The notes: generated by a model not told the origin, from the sequence alone. A stretch of DNA of 64,000 bases from Caldilineaceae bacterium (GCA_022842065.1 JALHQH010000019.1:124001-188000); one strand, 5' to 3'. Positions 18,240 to 26,854 are shown, counted from the first letter of the stretch. Numbers and translations are program-made.

Positions 18240-19709
18240 ATGGGGTATGAATGGCTGGCAATTGCCATGTTCCTCGGGTTTATTGTAATTTTGATGTGCG
18301 GCTATCCGGTGGCCTTTTCCTTTGCCGGCACCGCGATTCTGTTTGGCATCATTGGTTATGCCGTTGGCATTGTTGACCCCAACCGCCTGCGTGCACTGCT
18401 CTTTATCTGGTTCGGCACCATGTCGAACTTTACCCTGCTGGCGATCCCCTACTTTATCTTTCTGGGGGCCATTCTCGAAAAATCGGGGTTGGCCGAAGAT
18501 CTATTAAGCACGGTGGGCATCTTGTTGGGGCCGTTACGGGGGGGCCTGGCGTTGACCGTCGTCATCGTCGGCACTTTGTTGGCGGCTACGACTGGGGTGG
18601 TGGCCGCAACGATTATTGTCATGGGCATGTTGACCCTGCGCACGATGTTGCACTACGGCTATGATAAGCGGCTGGCTACCGGCGTGATCGTCGCTTCCGG
18701 CACCCTGGCCCAGTTGATCCCGCCCAGCCTGGTCTTGATTCTGCTCAGCGATCAGGTGGGCGTCGATGTGGGTGATCTCTTCCTGGGCGCGGTAATTCCC
18801 GGCCTGATGCTTTCCGGCTCCTACGCCATCTACGTGCTAGTGGTTGCTTATTTGCGCCCTAACGCGGCACCGGCCCTGCCTCCCGAAGCACGGCAACTCA
18901 AAGGCTGGCCCTTGGCTTTACAGACAATCAACTCAGTCCTACCCCCCTTGCTGCTGATTATGGCGGTCTTAGGCAGTATCTTTGGGGGGATTGCCACCCC
19001 CACGGAAGCAGGAACCGTCGGGGCCGTTGGGGCCTGTCTGCTGGCGGCGCTGGATGGCAAGATGTCGTGGAAATTGCTCAAAGATGCCGCGGTCGCCACC
19101 ATGCAGGTCACTTCGCTGGTGGTGATGATTCTCTTCTGTGCGTCGCTCTTTAGCCTGGTCTTTGATGCGCTGGGCGGCAAAACGCTGATCACCGAATTGT
19201 TGGTCAATGCGCCGGGTGGTTATGTTGGTTTTATCATCATTGCCAATCTGGCCGTCTTTATCCTCGGCATTCCGCTGGAATTTACCGAGATCTGTTTTAT
19301 TGTGATGCCGCTCTTTGTGCCGGCCATGGAGGCCCTGGGCATTGACAAAGCGTGGTTTGCGATTGTCATGGCGATCAACCTTCAGACCGCGTTTATCTCG
19401 CCGCCGGTCGGCTTTTCGCTCTTCTATCTGCAGAGCACTGCGCCCAAAGAGATCAGCACCGCCGACATTCACCGCGGGGCGATTCCCTTTGTTTTCATTC
19501 AGATCGCGGTCTTGATCATCGTCATTCTCTTCCCACAAACGGTGCGCTGGCTGATCGATCTCTCAGCCGCGATGCGCTTGAGTAGTGGTGGTGCGCAGAG
19601 CAGCAGTCCCATGATGACCATCTGGCTCTATACCTTGCTGGCCGGGATCGTGCTGGTGATCATCGGGCGCTTCTTCCGCAAGGGGCAGACGGTACAGTTG
19701 GCCAGTTAA
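18240..19709 (+). CDS. dctM: TRAP transporter large permease (DctM type)
   Basis: 489 residues with about 12-13 membrane helices. DctM landmarks: [13 protein letters not shown] near the start, [49 protein letters not shown] with the conserved Pro pair, and the C-terminal [19 protein letters not shown]. It transports the substrate in symport with sodium or protons, taking it from the periplasmic/extracellular binding protein. The Shine-Dalgarno GAAGGAG is 6 bases before the ATG. The C-terminus is some 60 residues longer than the common 425-430, with an additional helix, a variant seen in the 2-oxoacid/lactate branch. Confidence 0.92.
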   Translation: MGYEWLAIAMFLGFIVILMCGYPVAFSFAGTAILFGIIGYAVGIVDPNRLRALLFIWFGTMSNFTLLAIPYFIFLGAILEKSGLAEDLLSTVGILLGPLRGGLALTVVIVGTLLAATTGVVAATIIVMGMLTLRTMLHYGYDKRLATGVIVASGTLAQLIPPSLVLILLSDQVGVDVGDLFLGAVIPGLMLSGSYAIYVLVVAYLRPNAAPALPPEARQLKGWPLALQTINSVLPPLLLIMAVLGSIFGGIATPTEAGTVGAVGACLLAALDGKMSWKLLKDAAVATMQVTSLVVMILFCASLFSLVFDALGGKTLITELLVNAPGGYVGFIIIANLAVFILGIPLEFTEICFIVMPLFVPAMEALGIDKAWFAIVMAINLQTAFISPPVGFSLFYLQSTAPKEISTADIHRGAIPFVFIQIAVLIIVILFPQTVRWLIDLSAAMRLSSGGAQSSSPMMTIWLYTLLAGIVLVIIGRFFRKGQTVQLAS

Positions 19710-19732
19710 AGCGCTGGCATCCGCCCTGGGCT

Positions 19733-19866
19733 AAAGCCACAGGGCTAGCGAACAACGCCGAGTAAACCCGGCTCCTTTAGCCGGGTTTACTCGGCGTTGT
19801 TCGCTAACCCTGGTGCCCGCTGGGCGCGTTTACGGCGGGGCGGGGATGGCAACCCCTGCGATCCCC
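19733..19866. repeat. Dispersed palindromic element, copy B
   Basis: A near-perfect 27-bp stem (19747-19773 with 19779-19805, loop ccttt) made of gcgaacaacgccgagtaaac and its complement, flanked by ccctgggctaaagcc on the left and gggcgcg...gatggcaacccc on the right. The flanks and stem match the element at 1076-1235 on the opposite strand. Non-coding; lies in the convergent gap between dctM and dctP. Confidence 0.75.
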
Positions 19867-19880
19867 TTGAACAGAACATA

Positions 19881-19916
19881 AAAAGGGCTGTGACCAGTTA
19901 GTCACAGCCCTTTTTA
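19881..19916. terminator. Bidirectional intrinsic terminator between dctM and dctP
   Basis: Perfect 14-bp stem aaaagggctgtgac (19881-19894) and its complement (19901-19914), loop cagtta, with A-runs before and T-runs after. It works as an intrinsic terminator in both directions for the convergent dctM (+) and dctP (-) transcripts. Confidence 0.85.
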
Positions 19917-19938
19917 TTCACTAACCCTGCGTTAACTT

Positions 19939-21078
19939 TTACGACGCCAGCTTACCACTATAATGGCGCATAAAGCTGCCTTCGTTGATGTTGTGCCACG
20001 CGTAAATCCGGGTGCGGAAGGTCTGCCACTGCTCGTAGACCGCCTTAAAATCTTCATCTTGGCCGGCCAATTCATCATAGAGCGCAAAGGCCGCTTCTTC
20101 CGCCGCATTCAAAATCTCTTCGCTATAGGCGCGCAGTTCAACGCCGGCTTCCAGCAAACGGCCCAACGCATCATTGTTGCGGGAGTCATAGCGGGCCAAC
20201 ATGGTCATATTAGCGACGTAGGCCGAAGCTTTGATCGCTTCCTGGTAGAAGGCGGGCAATTTGTTCCACTCATCCAGGTTGACTTCTACTTCCAAGGTCG
20301 GACCCGGTTCCCACCAACCAGGATAGTAGTAGAATTGCGCCGCTTTGTTAAGCCCTAGTTTTTCATCGTCATAGGGACCAACCCATTCGGCAGCGTCGAT
20401 GGCACCGGTTTGTAATGCCTGGAAGATTTCGCCGCCAGGGAGGGTTTGTACCGTTACCCCAAGGCGCGACATCACCTGGCCACCGAGACCAGGAATACGC
20501 ATTTTGAGCCCTTGCAGGTCGGCAACGGTGTTGATCTCTTTACGGAACCAGCCGCCCATCTGCACACCTGTGTTGCCGGCCGGGAACTGAATCACATTGA
20601 AGCGCCGTGCATAGATCTCCTGCATCATCGCCAAGCCACCGCCATCGTAGAGCCAAGCGTTCTGCTGCTGCGCGGTCAAACCAAAGGGGACGGCGGTGCC
20701 AAAGGCGGTCACCGGGCTTTTGCCCACATAGTAGTAGGAAGCAGTGTGACCAATCGGGAAAGCACCTTCTTCGACGACGTTGAGCACTTCGGTGCCAGGG
20801 GCAACTTCGCCGGCAGCACGCGCGTTAATCGTAAAACGGCCACCAGTGAGCGCCGAGACCGTCTCGGCAAAAGTGGTGGCACCGCCAAAGATCGTGTCCA
20901 GCGCGGTGGGCCAACTGGTGGGCATGTCCCAAGTTAGTTCCGGCAGATCTTGGGCCATTGCTTCGCCGGCTTCTGGGGCAACCCCGGCTTGCTGCGCACC
21001 ACAGCCGACAGCCAGGCCAAGCGCTGTCGCAGCCACGGTACGCGTCGTTAACGTCTGTAGAAAATCACGACGATTCAT
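19939..21078 (-). CDS. dctP: TRAP transporter substrate-binding lipoprotein (2-oxoacid/lactate type DctP)
   Basis: 379 residues. The N-terminus [20 protein letters not shown] is a twin-arginine signal, and AVGCGAQQ supplies a lipobox Cys, so it is probably Tat-exported and lipid-anchored. The mature part has the TRAP signatures [20 protein letters not shown] and [19 protein letters not shown] followed by [11 protein letters not shown]. The WVGPYDD and PGWWEPG elements are those of the TakP/lactate-binding branch, known to bind 2-oxo or 2-hydroxy monocarboxylates. That fits the neighbouring glycolate/2-hydroxyacid oxidase. ATG 21078 has AAGGAG seven bases upstream; a TTG two codons earlier is less likely. 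It is convergent with dctM, sharing a bidirectional terminator. Confidence 0.9.
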   Translation of the reverse strand: MNRRDFLQTLTTRTVAATALGLAVGCGAQQAGVAPEAGEAMAQDLPELTWDMPTSWPTALDTIFGGATTFAETVSALTGGRFTINARAAGEVAPGTEVLNVVEEGAFPIGHTASYYYVGKSPVTAFGTAVPFGLTAQQQNAWLYDGGGLAMMQEIYARRFNVIQFPAGNTGVQMGGWFRKEINTVADLQGLKMRIPGLGGQVMSRLGVTVQTLPGGEIFQALQTGAIDAAEWVGPYDDEKLGLNKAAQFYYYPGWWEPGPTLEVEVNLDEWNKLPAFYQEAIKASAYVANMTMLARYDSRNNDALGRLLEAGVELRAYSEEILNAAEEAAFALYDELAGQDEDFKAVYEQWQTFRTRIYAWHNINEGSFMRHYSGKLAS

Positions 21079-21319
21079 ATTCAAGCTCCTTTGGATGGAT
21101 GAAAATGACAGACAGACTATAGAATTTTGTGCGGGTGGGTCATCAAACTGACGTGATTGTATAAAACAGCAGTGGTGCTGTCAAACCAGCGTAGGTGTTT
21201 TTGATATAACAGGTGGGCTGGTATACTGGGGACGCGAGATACGTAAAACGTAAAACGTGATTCGTGCGGCGTGACAACGCGACCAAACGACTACGCGACC
21301 AAACGACCAAGGACTTAAA

Positions 21320-21937
21320 ATGGCGATTTTAGCGCAAGAAGCAGTGCAAATACCGGCGGCGGTGGCGGCGGCCATAGTTGCTCATGCCCGTGAGGGTAAG
21401 CCGGACGAGATCTGTGGGATTGTGCGTGGGCGTGGGTTGGTGGCGTTCGAAGCGATCCGTGGACAAAATATCGCGCAGGATCGGGTCAACAACTATGATG
21501 TCGATCCGCAGACGCTGCTGCGCCAGTTCAAATTCGAAGAGCAGGGGGACGAGATGATGGGGATCTACCATTCTCACCCGATCTCGGTGGCCTACCCTTC
21601 GGCGACTGATGCCTGCAATGCCTATTACCCCGAATGTATCTACTTTATCTGCTCCTTAGAAGATGATCAGGCACCGGTGACGCGCGCCTTTCGCATGCTT
21701 ACCCAATTTTTGGAGATCGATCCGGTTCCGTTACGCAGTGAACTCGCCTTTTATGAGACGCGCCCTGGCCTCTTTGCCTATTACCAAAGCTTGGAAACGG
21801 CACCGCCGCCAGTGGTAGACGCGCTGATCGGCCAGATCGAGCGGCCCTTCTATCTGGTCTGCTACGAAGAGGCCGGGGAAAGCACCGATCTGCGCGCCGT
21901 TTCGTTGGTCGAATATCCAATTGTGATTCAAGATTGA
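21320..21937 (+). CDS. mec: Mec-type JAMM metallopeptidase (CysO-cysteine hydrolase)
   Basis: 205 residues. The zinc JAMM motif is complete: Glu30 in PDEICGIV, then His84-Ser-His86-Pro, and after seven residues Ser94-x-x-Asp97 ([14 protein letters not shown]). In mycobacteria Mec removes cysteine from the C-terminus of the CysO-cysteine adduct. The C-terminal 70 residues (from about 135) are an addition beyond the core JAMM fold. It lies upstream of cysO, the ThiF-like activator and cysM, so the whole protein-thiocarboxylate cysteine pathway is here. A strong promoter overlaps its last codons, so downstream genes or RNA may be transcribed separately. Confidence 0.88.
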   Translation: MAILAQEAVQIPAAVAAAIVAHAREGKPDEICGIVRGRGLVAFEAIRGQNIAQDRVNNYDVDPQTLLRQFKFEEQGDEMMGIYHSHPISVAYPSATDACNAYYPECIYFICSLEDDQAPVTRAFRMLTQFLEIDPVPLRSELAFYETRPGLFAYYQSLETAPPPVVDALIGQIERPFYLVCYEEAGESTDLRAVSLVEYPIVIQD

Positions 21938-21962
21938 CAAGCCAACTGTAGCAGATTATACT
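21934..21962 (+). promoter_or_regulatory. Near-consensus sigma-70-type promoter
   Basis: TTGACA at 21934-21939, a 17-bp spacer and TATACT at 21957-21962; transcription would start near 21969. It overlaps the last codons of mec and points into a 420-bp non-coding stretch. A second TATAAT lies at 21975-21980 but lacks a good -35 box. This is the best promoter match noticed in the window. Confidence 0.75.
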
Positions 21963-21968
21963 GACAGC

Positions 21969-22325
21969 GCCCGATATAATTTTTATAGTGGAACCCAGCA
22001 GTGTAAACGCCTAGAAACATTACATAGCTAGCGGAGTAGAACGTTGTTCATGATTTGGGGCTGTTGCAAATTCATCACTTGTTGCTTGTGTCGATAGCGG
22101 GTGCCGCCAGCACTGCTGCTGGTTGCCCCGCGCATAAAGCTGCCTGCGATGAATGATCTGCAAACTTCAGTCACAAAATCATGTTGCGTACCGGTACGAC
22201 CGAAAGTGCTGCTGCGCTGCGACAGCCCAAGCTGCTAGTACAAGCGCCGACCAGCAGCCAGCCATGATTTTTGCTTAACCTTGTGACCAACGAGTTCATC
22301 GCCAGCGGTGAACTCGTTTTTTATT
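21969..22325 (+). ncRNA. Candidate structured non-coding RNA or long leader between mec and cysO
   Basis: A 357-base stretch with no credible reading frame, bounded by the promoter at 21934 and the intrinsic terminator at 22289. It folds into a rod: catgattt (22049-22056) pairs with aaatcatg (22176-22183), then ttgca (22064) with tgcaa (22159) and attcatc (22070) with gatgaat (22148), leaving a large internal bubble. A further G/C-rich hairpin forms the tip. A second domain follows at 22184-22285. The rod with a central bubble recalls 6S RNA, but no diagnostic sequence was recognised. It could also be a leader regulating cysO by premature termination, perhaps in response to sulfur or cysteine supply. 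Confidence 0.5.
22289..22325 (+). terminator. Intrinsic terminator upstream of cysO
   Basis: Stem aacgagttcatcgc / gcggtgaactcgtt with one G-T wobble and a 3-base loop, followed directly by ttttttatt. It ends the transcript from the promoter at 21934, or acts as an attenuator in front of cysO, whose start is 63 bp further on. Confidence 0.88.
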
Positions 22326-22387
22326 AGCAAAGCGCTGATTTTTGATATTTTTTTATTATTACCAATCTGCAAAGGGAGTATGAACCA

Positions 22388-22669
22388 ATGGCAACTGTAC
22401 TTGTGCCCACACCGTTACGCCGCCTGACCGGTGGCCAGGCCAAGCTGGAGGTGAGCGGCAGCGATGTGGGTGATCTGCTGATAGCGATCAACCAGCAATT
22501 CCCCGGCATTACCGACAAGGTGCTTGATGACGACGGCAATGTCAAACGTTTCATCAATGTCTTTGTCAACGACGATGAAATTCGCACCCTGCAAGGTTTG
22601 CAGACACCCGTAGCTGCCACTGATCGCGTTTCCATTGTCCCCGCCATGGCCGGCGGGCAGGAGGACTAA
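22388..22669 (+). CDS. cysO: CysO-like sulfur-carrier protein (MoaD/ThiS fold) with C-terminal extension
   Basis: 93 residues, ubiquitin-like beta-grasp. ATVLVPTPLRRLTGGQAKLEV, FPGITDKVLDDDG and KRFINVFVNDDEIR match CysO/MoaD proteins. The adenylation tail VSIVPAMAGG is present, but the Gly-Gly (89-90) is followed by Gln-Glu-Asp rather than being terminal. In characterised members only a terminal Gly-Gly is activated, so the last three residues should be removed first; the JAMM peptidase encoded upstream is an obvious candidate. Activated CysO-thiocarboxylate would donate sulfur to CysM. The Shine-Dalgarno is AAAGGGAG. The next gene starts 1 bp after the stop codon. Confidence 0.88.
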   Translation: MATVLVPTPLRRLTGGQAKLEVSGSDVGDLLIAINQQFPGITDKVLDDDGNVKRFINVFVNDDEIRTLQGLQTPVAATDRVSIVPAMAGGQED

Positions 22670-22670
22670 G

Positions 22671-23909
22671 ATGAGCAGAATTAGCCGTGACCAGTTGGTG
22701 CAACTGGCCAAGAGTGAGATCACCGAGATCTCGGCGCAGGAGCTAAAGCAGCGCCTGCAAAAGCATGAAGATTTAACATTGGTCGATGTGCGCGAGCGCG
22801 AGGAATTTGTCCAGGGCCACATTCCCGACGCCACCTTTATTCCGCGCGGCTATCTGGAGTTGCAGATCGAACAGCATCAGATGGATCGGGACAAGCCGGT
22901 GGTGGTCTACTGTGCCGGTGGGGTACGCTCCGCATTGGCGGCGCGCAATCTCAAGGAGATGGGCTATACCAATGTGATTTCGCTGATCGGCGGCTTTAAT
23001 GGCTGGAAGAATGCCGGTTTCGATTTCAAGATTCCGGTTGTGTTGAACGAAGAACAACGCATTCGCTACAGCCGCCACACCTTGCTTAACGAGATCGGCG
23101 AGGCTGGCCAGATCAAGCTGATCGAAAGCAAGGTCTTGCTGATTGGGGCCGGTGGGTTAGGCAGTCCCGCGGCGATGTATCTAGCCGCCGCTGGGGTGGG
23201 GACGCTGGGCATCGTTGACTTTGATACGGTTGATGTCTCCAATTTGCAGCGCCAACTGCTGCACGGCAACAAAGATGTGGGCCGCCCCAAAGTCGAGTCC
23301 GCCGCCGACCGCATTAAGGATATCAACCCGGATGTGAAGGTGATTGGCTACCGCGAACCGATTACCAGCCACAACGCGCTGGAAATCATCCGCGACTACG
23401 ATATCGTGCTCAATGGGTCGGACAACTTCCCGACGCGCTACCTGGTCAACGATGCCTGCCAATTTCTGGGCAAACCCTTGGTCGATGCCAGCATCTTTAT
23501 GTTTGAGGGTCAAGCAACGGTTTACCAACCTGCAGTCCCCGAGCAGGGTATTGAAGGGGGACCGTGCTACCGCTGCCTCTACCCCGATCCACCGCCCCCT
23601 GGCGAGGTGCCCAGTTGCGCCGAAGCCGGTGTGCTGGGTGTGCTGCCCGGCATCGTCGGTTCGATCCAGGCGATTGAAGCGATCAAAATGCTCCTAGGGA
23701 TTGGCGAGCCACTGATTGGCCGCCTGCTGATGATCGACACCCTGGATATGAGCTTCCGCACGCTCAAGGTGCGCCGCAACCCTGATTGCCCCGTCTGCGG
23801 CGATCACCCGACGGTGACAGCGTTGATCGACTACGATCAGTTCTGCGGCCTGCCCGCCAGCAATGGGCATGGGGCAGCACAAGGGGAACGTGCGTTGGCA
23901 TTGGCTTAG
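22671..23909 (+). CDS. moeZ: Rhodanese-ThiF/MoeB fusion, sulfur-carrier adenylyltransferase/sulfurtransferase
   Basis: 412 residues that activate and sulfurate CysO. Domain 1 (15-120) is a rhodanese with VDVREREEF and the active-site loop VVYCAGGVRSA (Cys81). Domain 2 (130-385) is a ThiF/MoeB E1-like adenylyltransferase: LLIGAGGLGSPAAMYLA (159-174), IVDFDTVDVSNLQRQ, NGSDNFPTRYLVND, the zinc pairs CYRC and CPVC, and the catalytic Cys in PSCAEAGVLGVLPG. In MoeZ/MOCS3/Uba4 the rhodanese is C-terminal; here it is N-terminal. It starts 1 bp after cysO. Its TAG stop codon coincides with the first three bases of the element at 23907. The gene symbol is by function, not domain order. Confidence 0.9.
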   Translation: MSRISRDQLVQLAKSEITEISAQELKQRLQKHEDLTLVDVREREEFVQGHIPDATFIPRGYLELQIEQHQMDRDKPVVVYCAGGVRSALAARNLKEMGYTNVISLIGGFNGWKNAGFDFKIPVVLNEEQRIRYSRHTLLNEIGEAGQIKLIESKVLLIGAGGLGSPAAMYLAAAGVGTLGIVDFDTVDVSNLQRQLLHGNKDVGRPKVESAADRIKDINPDVKVIGYREPITSHNALEIIRDYDIVLNGSDNFPTRYLVNDACQFLGKPLVDASIFMFEGQATVYQPAVPEQGIEGGPCYRCLYPDPPPPGEVPSCAEAGVLGVLPGIVGSIQAIEAIKMLLGIGEPLIGRLLMIDTLDMSFRTLKVRRNPDCPVCGDHPTVTALIDYDQFCGLPASNGHGAAQGERALALA

Positions 23910-24037
23910 TGTTTTGTGAGATAAGTTCAATTGTGCTAAGGGGATCGCCAGATCCCCGCTGTAGAACGGGGATCTGGCGATCCCCTTAGCGCGGCATTGA
24001 GGGGCAAATAACTCTATCCTTATTTTGCAAAACGTTA
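23907..24037. mobile_element. MITE-like element of the TAGT family between moeZ and cysM
   Basis: Left end tagtgttttgtgagataag (23907) and right end cttattttgcaaaacgtta (to 24037) are inverted repeats with TA at both outer edges. The interior is a perfect 22-bp stem (23936-23957 with 23968-23989) of the form ctaaggggatcgccagatcc. The element begins with the stop codon of moeZ and separates it from cysM by 151 bp. The interior hairpin could reduce read-through to cysM. Confidence 0.75.
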
Positions 24038-24060
24038 CATAGCTTAACAGGGAATCCGCA

Positions 24061-25002
24061 ATGATCGGCGCAACAATTGAGCGCGAAAAACCCACGCTAT
24101 CCGGCACGATCCTCGACCAGATTGGCAATACGCCGTTGCTTGATCTGAGCGACTTTGCTCACCGCCAGGGGGTGGACCCAGCGGTTAAGCTTTACGCCAA
24201 GGCAGAATGGCTCAACCCTGGTGGCTCGGTGAAGGCACGGGCGGCGCATTACATTGTCGAGGCGGCCATTACGAGTGGCGCGTTGGCCCCAGGCAAGATC
24301 CTCATCGACAGCAGTTCGGGCAACACGGGCATTGCCTTTGCCTTGATTGGGGCCGTTAAGGGCATACCGGTGCATCTCGTCATGCCGGCCAATGTCAGCG
24401 CTGAGCGCAAAGCATTGGTGCGCGCCTATGGGGCGAAGCTGATTGAATCGGATCCGCTGGAAGGATCGGATGGCGCGATTCGCCTGGTGCGCCAGTTGGT
24501 GGCTGACGCACCGGAACGCTACTTTTACGCCAATCAATACAACAACCCCGCCAACTGGCGCGCCCACTATACAACGACTGGGCCGGAGATCTGGCAACAG
24601 ACACAAGGCGCGCTGACGCACTTTGTCGCCGGCTTGGGCACGACCGGCACCTTTGTCGGCGTTGGTCGTTATCTGCGCGAACAGAACGCCGCGATTGAAC
24701 TCGTTGCACTCCAACCGGAAGACGAATTGTCAGTAATTGAAGGACTCAAATATCTAGAGACCGCAATCACGCCAGCTATCTATGATCCGACCTTACTCGA
24801 CCGCGATCTGCGCGTCGATGCCGAAGCCGCGTGGCAAACAACACGCCAGTTGGCCCGGCAGGCAGGGCTTTTTGTGGGCGTCAGTGGCGGCGCGGCGATG
24901 GCCGGTGCCCTGGTGGTTACGCGTGAACTGACACAGGGCTGCGTCGTCACCCTGTTGCCTGATGACGGCAGTAAGTATGTGAGTTTGGGCATCTTTGATT
25001 AA
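24061..25002 (+). CDS. cysM: Cysteine synthase CysM (PLP-dependent, CysO-thiocarboxylate-type by context)
   Basis: 313 residues, fold type II PLP enzyme. The Schiff-base lysine is Lys58 in NPGGSVKARA, the phosphate loop is SSGNTGIAFA, and GLGTTGTFVGVGRYL plus GVSGGAAMAGAL complete the cofactor site. Together with CysO it makes cysteine by adding the thiocarboxylate sulfur to the aminoacrylate formed from O-phospho- or O-acetylserine; Mec then releases cysteine. Sequence alone does not decide which acceptor is used. The ASS/NTG loop and the gene context argue for the CysM branch rather than CysK. The C-terminus ends LPDDGSKYVSLGIFD, a typical length. Confidence 0.9.
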   Translation: MIGATIEREKPTLSGTILDQIGNTPLLDLSDFAHRQGVDPAVKLYAKAEWLNPGGSVKARAAHYIVEAAITSGALAPGKILIDSSSGNTGIAFALIGAVKGIPVHLVMPANVSAERKALVRAYGAKLIESDPLEGSDGAIRLVRQLVADAPERYFYANQYNNPANWRAHYTTTGPEIWQQTQGALTHFVAGLGTTGTFVGVGRYLREQNAAIELVALQPEDELSVIEGLKYLETAITPAIYDPTLLDRDLRVDAEAAWQTTRQLARQAGLFVGVSGGAAMAGALVVTRELTQGCVVTLLPDDGSKYVSLGIFD

Positions 25003-25051
25003 GGGCCACCGTTACCAGGTGTTGCGGCAATTCGGAAAGGAGATTCCAAAC

Positions 25052-25398
25052 ATGTATACCAAAGAAGATTTTTTGCGTGACTACCCCCCAGCGACGAAGA
25101 TCCATGGCGCTTTACGGTGCTAACCGAACTGGCCCAGAAAAAACTGCAACAAGGCATTGAACAAGGCATTGAACAAGGCATTGAACAAGGCATTGAACAA
25201 GGGGAAGCCACCGCCCGCCAGATGATTGAGCAAATTCTGCGTCAACGGCTAAGTAACATTCCACCAACCGTACACGAACAGCTTAGCCATTGCACCTTCG
25301 CCCAGTTAAACGACCTCGTCAACCCGGCGCTTGATGCTGCGACGTGGGACGAGTTTGTGGCCGCGTTGCCCGAGCAGTCCGCGACCACTGAAGCGTAG
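25052..25398 (+). pseudogene. Frameshifted DUF4351/Rpn-family C-terminal fragment
   Basis: A good Shine-Dalgarno (GAAAGGAG) precedes ATG 25052, which encodes MYTKEDFLRDYPP and then runs into an early stop in this frame. Adding one C to the run of six at 25084-25089 restores a single frame: ...YPPSDEDPWRFTVLTELAQKK (in parts), four GIEQ repeats, and a C-terminal DUF4351-like domain (ILRQRLSNIPPTVHEQLSHC, then LNDLVNPALDAATWDEF). DUF4351 normally ends Rpn/PD-(D/E)XK nuclease-like transposon-linked proteins, whose catalytic part is missing here. It is a decayed remnant, or a real short gene with a sequencing error in the C-run. Confidence 0.6.
25150..25197. repeat. 12-bp tandem repeat, four units, in frame
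   Basis: Four perfect copies of caaggcattgaa, encoding the repeated Gln-Gly-Ile-Glu linker of the DUF4351 fragment. Being a multiple of three, copy number changes would keep the frame. Such linkers commonly precede DUF4351. Confidence 0.9.
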
Positions 25399-25501
25399 GG
25401 ACACAAAAGGGATTGAGTCGTGTTGGCTCGAACCCGTTTTTTGATTGGCACCAACCATTGCCCGCGCCCCCCAAAGAACGTATGTGCCGCAGCAAAGACA
25501 C

Positions 25502-25675
25502 GGTCGTACTCACCACATCCACGGCCAACGATGTACCATTTTCCCAATTCAGGCCATTTTGGTAGATGTCATCAATGCCATAGCCCACCGAGACCGCATC
25601 CACCACCGTCTCCCACATATGACCACTGCTGTCGGTCAGGCGCAGGGGGTTCCCAGCCACATACATATTGCCATT
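25502..25675 (-). pseudogene. Rhs/YD-repeat protein fragment
   Basis: On the minus strand this segment encodes NGNMYVAGNPLRLTDSSGH and, further on, DIYQNGLNWENGTSLAVDVV. The first part is the conserved end of the Rhs core (the YV-x-NPL-x-x-x-D-x-x-GH signature), and the second resembles the start of a variable Rhs tip. The long repeat core that should precede it is absent and the frame runs into unrelated codons at both ends. It is a short remnant left by deletion. The surrounding 25399-25903 has no intact gene. Confidence 0.6.
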
Positions 25676-25903
25676 CAACTTCTCCTCTTTCACCTTACGT
25701 GTCAATCAGCAATAAAGTCCTAAAGTGCATCAACTTGTTAGCAATCCTTATGCCTGCGCGTCTAACCAGGATCCCTAGCACACCACCATGCCGACATTGT
25801 CAGGCAAGCCGGTTTGCGCGCGCGGCAGGATTCCGGTAAACTGACCTGTCAGTATCTGTTATCAGTTGTAGGGCCCTTGTCCCGTCCATCAAAGGAATTT
25901 CCG

Positions 25904-26854
25904 TTGTTTGAACTCGTCTTCCTCGGCACCTCAGCATCTGCCCCCTCAATTCAGCGCGGGCTCTCCTCGGCGTTGGTCATGGTCAATGAACATCGCTTTA
26001 TGATCGACTGTGGTGAGGGTACCCAGCGCCAGATCCTACGCAGCGGGCTTGGCTTTCGCCGGCTCGACAAGATCCTCTTAACCCACGGCCACCTTGATCA
26101 TATTTTAGGTTTGGGCGGATTGGCCAGTACCCTTGGCCGCTGGGAAGCGTTGGAAGAGCTACACATCTATGGCGGCGAGTCCACCCTGGCCCGGGTCCGT
26201 ATGTTAATGGAAGTCGTCTTTGGCCCCAATCAGATTCCCAATGTGGGCGTGACGCTCAACTTGATCGAAGAGGGCTTAATCTTCGAAGGCAAAAATTTTA
26301 CCCTGCATGCCTTTAGCGTCCAACACCGCGGGCCAAGCTGTTTTGGCTTCACCTTTGAGGAAAAAGCCCGGCGCCCCTTTCTAGCCGAAAAAGCCGAAGC
26401 GCTGGGGGTCCCGCACGGCCCGGTCCGCCGCGACCTCGCCCAAGGCCAAACGGTCACCTTGGCAGATGGGCGTGTGATCAGGCCAGAAGTGGTGCTAGGA
26501 GAACCACAACAGGGCGCCAAGCTCTGTTTTGTTGGGGATGTCAGCCACACAGGGCCGCTGCACAAAGCAGTTGAAGGGGCGGATCTGCTGGCGATTGAGG
26601 CAACCTACCTGGATGTCGATAAGGAATTAGCAAAACAGCATGGTCACATTACGGCCGGTGCAGCCGCGCGCTTAGCGCGCAATGCCGGTGCGAAGCAGCT
26701 CGTGCTGCACCATGTGAGCCGGCGCTACCGCATGCAAGAATTGCTGGATGAAGCACGTCTCATCTTCCCGGAAACCTACGTCGCCAATGATCTGGACCAA
26801 TTCGGCGTACGGAAGGATAAAAACGCCTCATTTCATAATCTCCAAGGACGGTAA
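25904..26854 (+). CDS. rnz: Ribonuclease Z (tRNA 3' endonuclease)
   Basis: 316 residues, metallo-beta-lactamase fold. The first residues [14 protein letters not shown] and [17 protein letters not shown] are typical; the metal motif is [15 protein letters not shown], with further ligands in [19 protein letters not shown] and EATYLDVDK...[10 protein letters not shown]. It cuts pre-tRNA after the discriminator base before CCA addition. The start is a TTG at 25904 preceded by AAAGGAA at a good distance. The frame is open to 25814, but the extra 30 residues are not family-like. The next gene is 323 bp away. Confidence 0.92.
   Translation: MFELVFLGTSASAPSIQRGLSSALVMVNEHRFMIDCGEGTQRQILRSGLGFRRLDKILLTHGHLDHILGLGGLASTLGRWEALEELHIYGGESTLARVRMLMEVVFGPNQIPNVGVTLNLIEEGLIFEGKNFTLHAFSVQHRGPSCFGFTFEEKARRPFLAEKAEALGVPHGPVRRDLAQGQTVTLADGRVIRPEVVLGEPQQGAKLCFVGDVSHTGPLHKAVEGADLLAIEATYLDVDKELAKQHGHITAGAAARLARNAGAKQLVLHHVSRRYRMQELLDEARLIFPETYVANDLDQFGVRKDKNASFHNLQGR

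Noticed and set aside
21969..22325. Naming the non-coding region as 6S RNA, tmRNA, SRP RNA or RNase P RNA
   Set aside because: The fold outline recalls 6S, but no conserved sequence of any of these families was recognised, so only a structured RNA candidate is reported.
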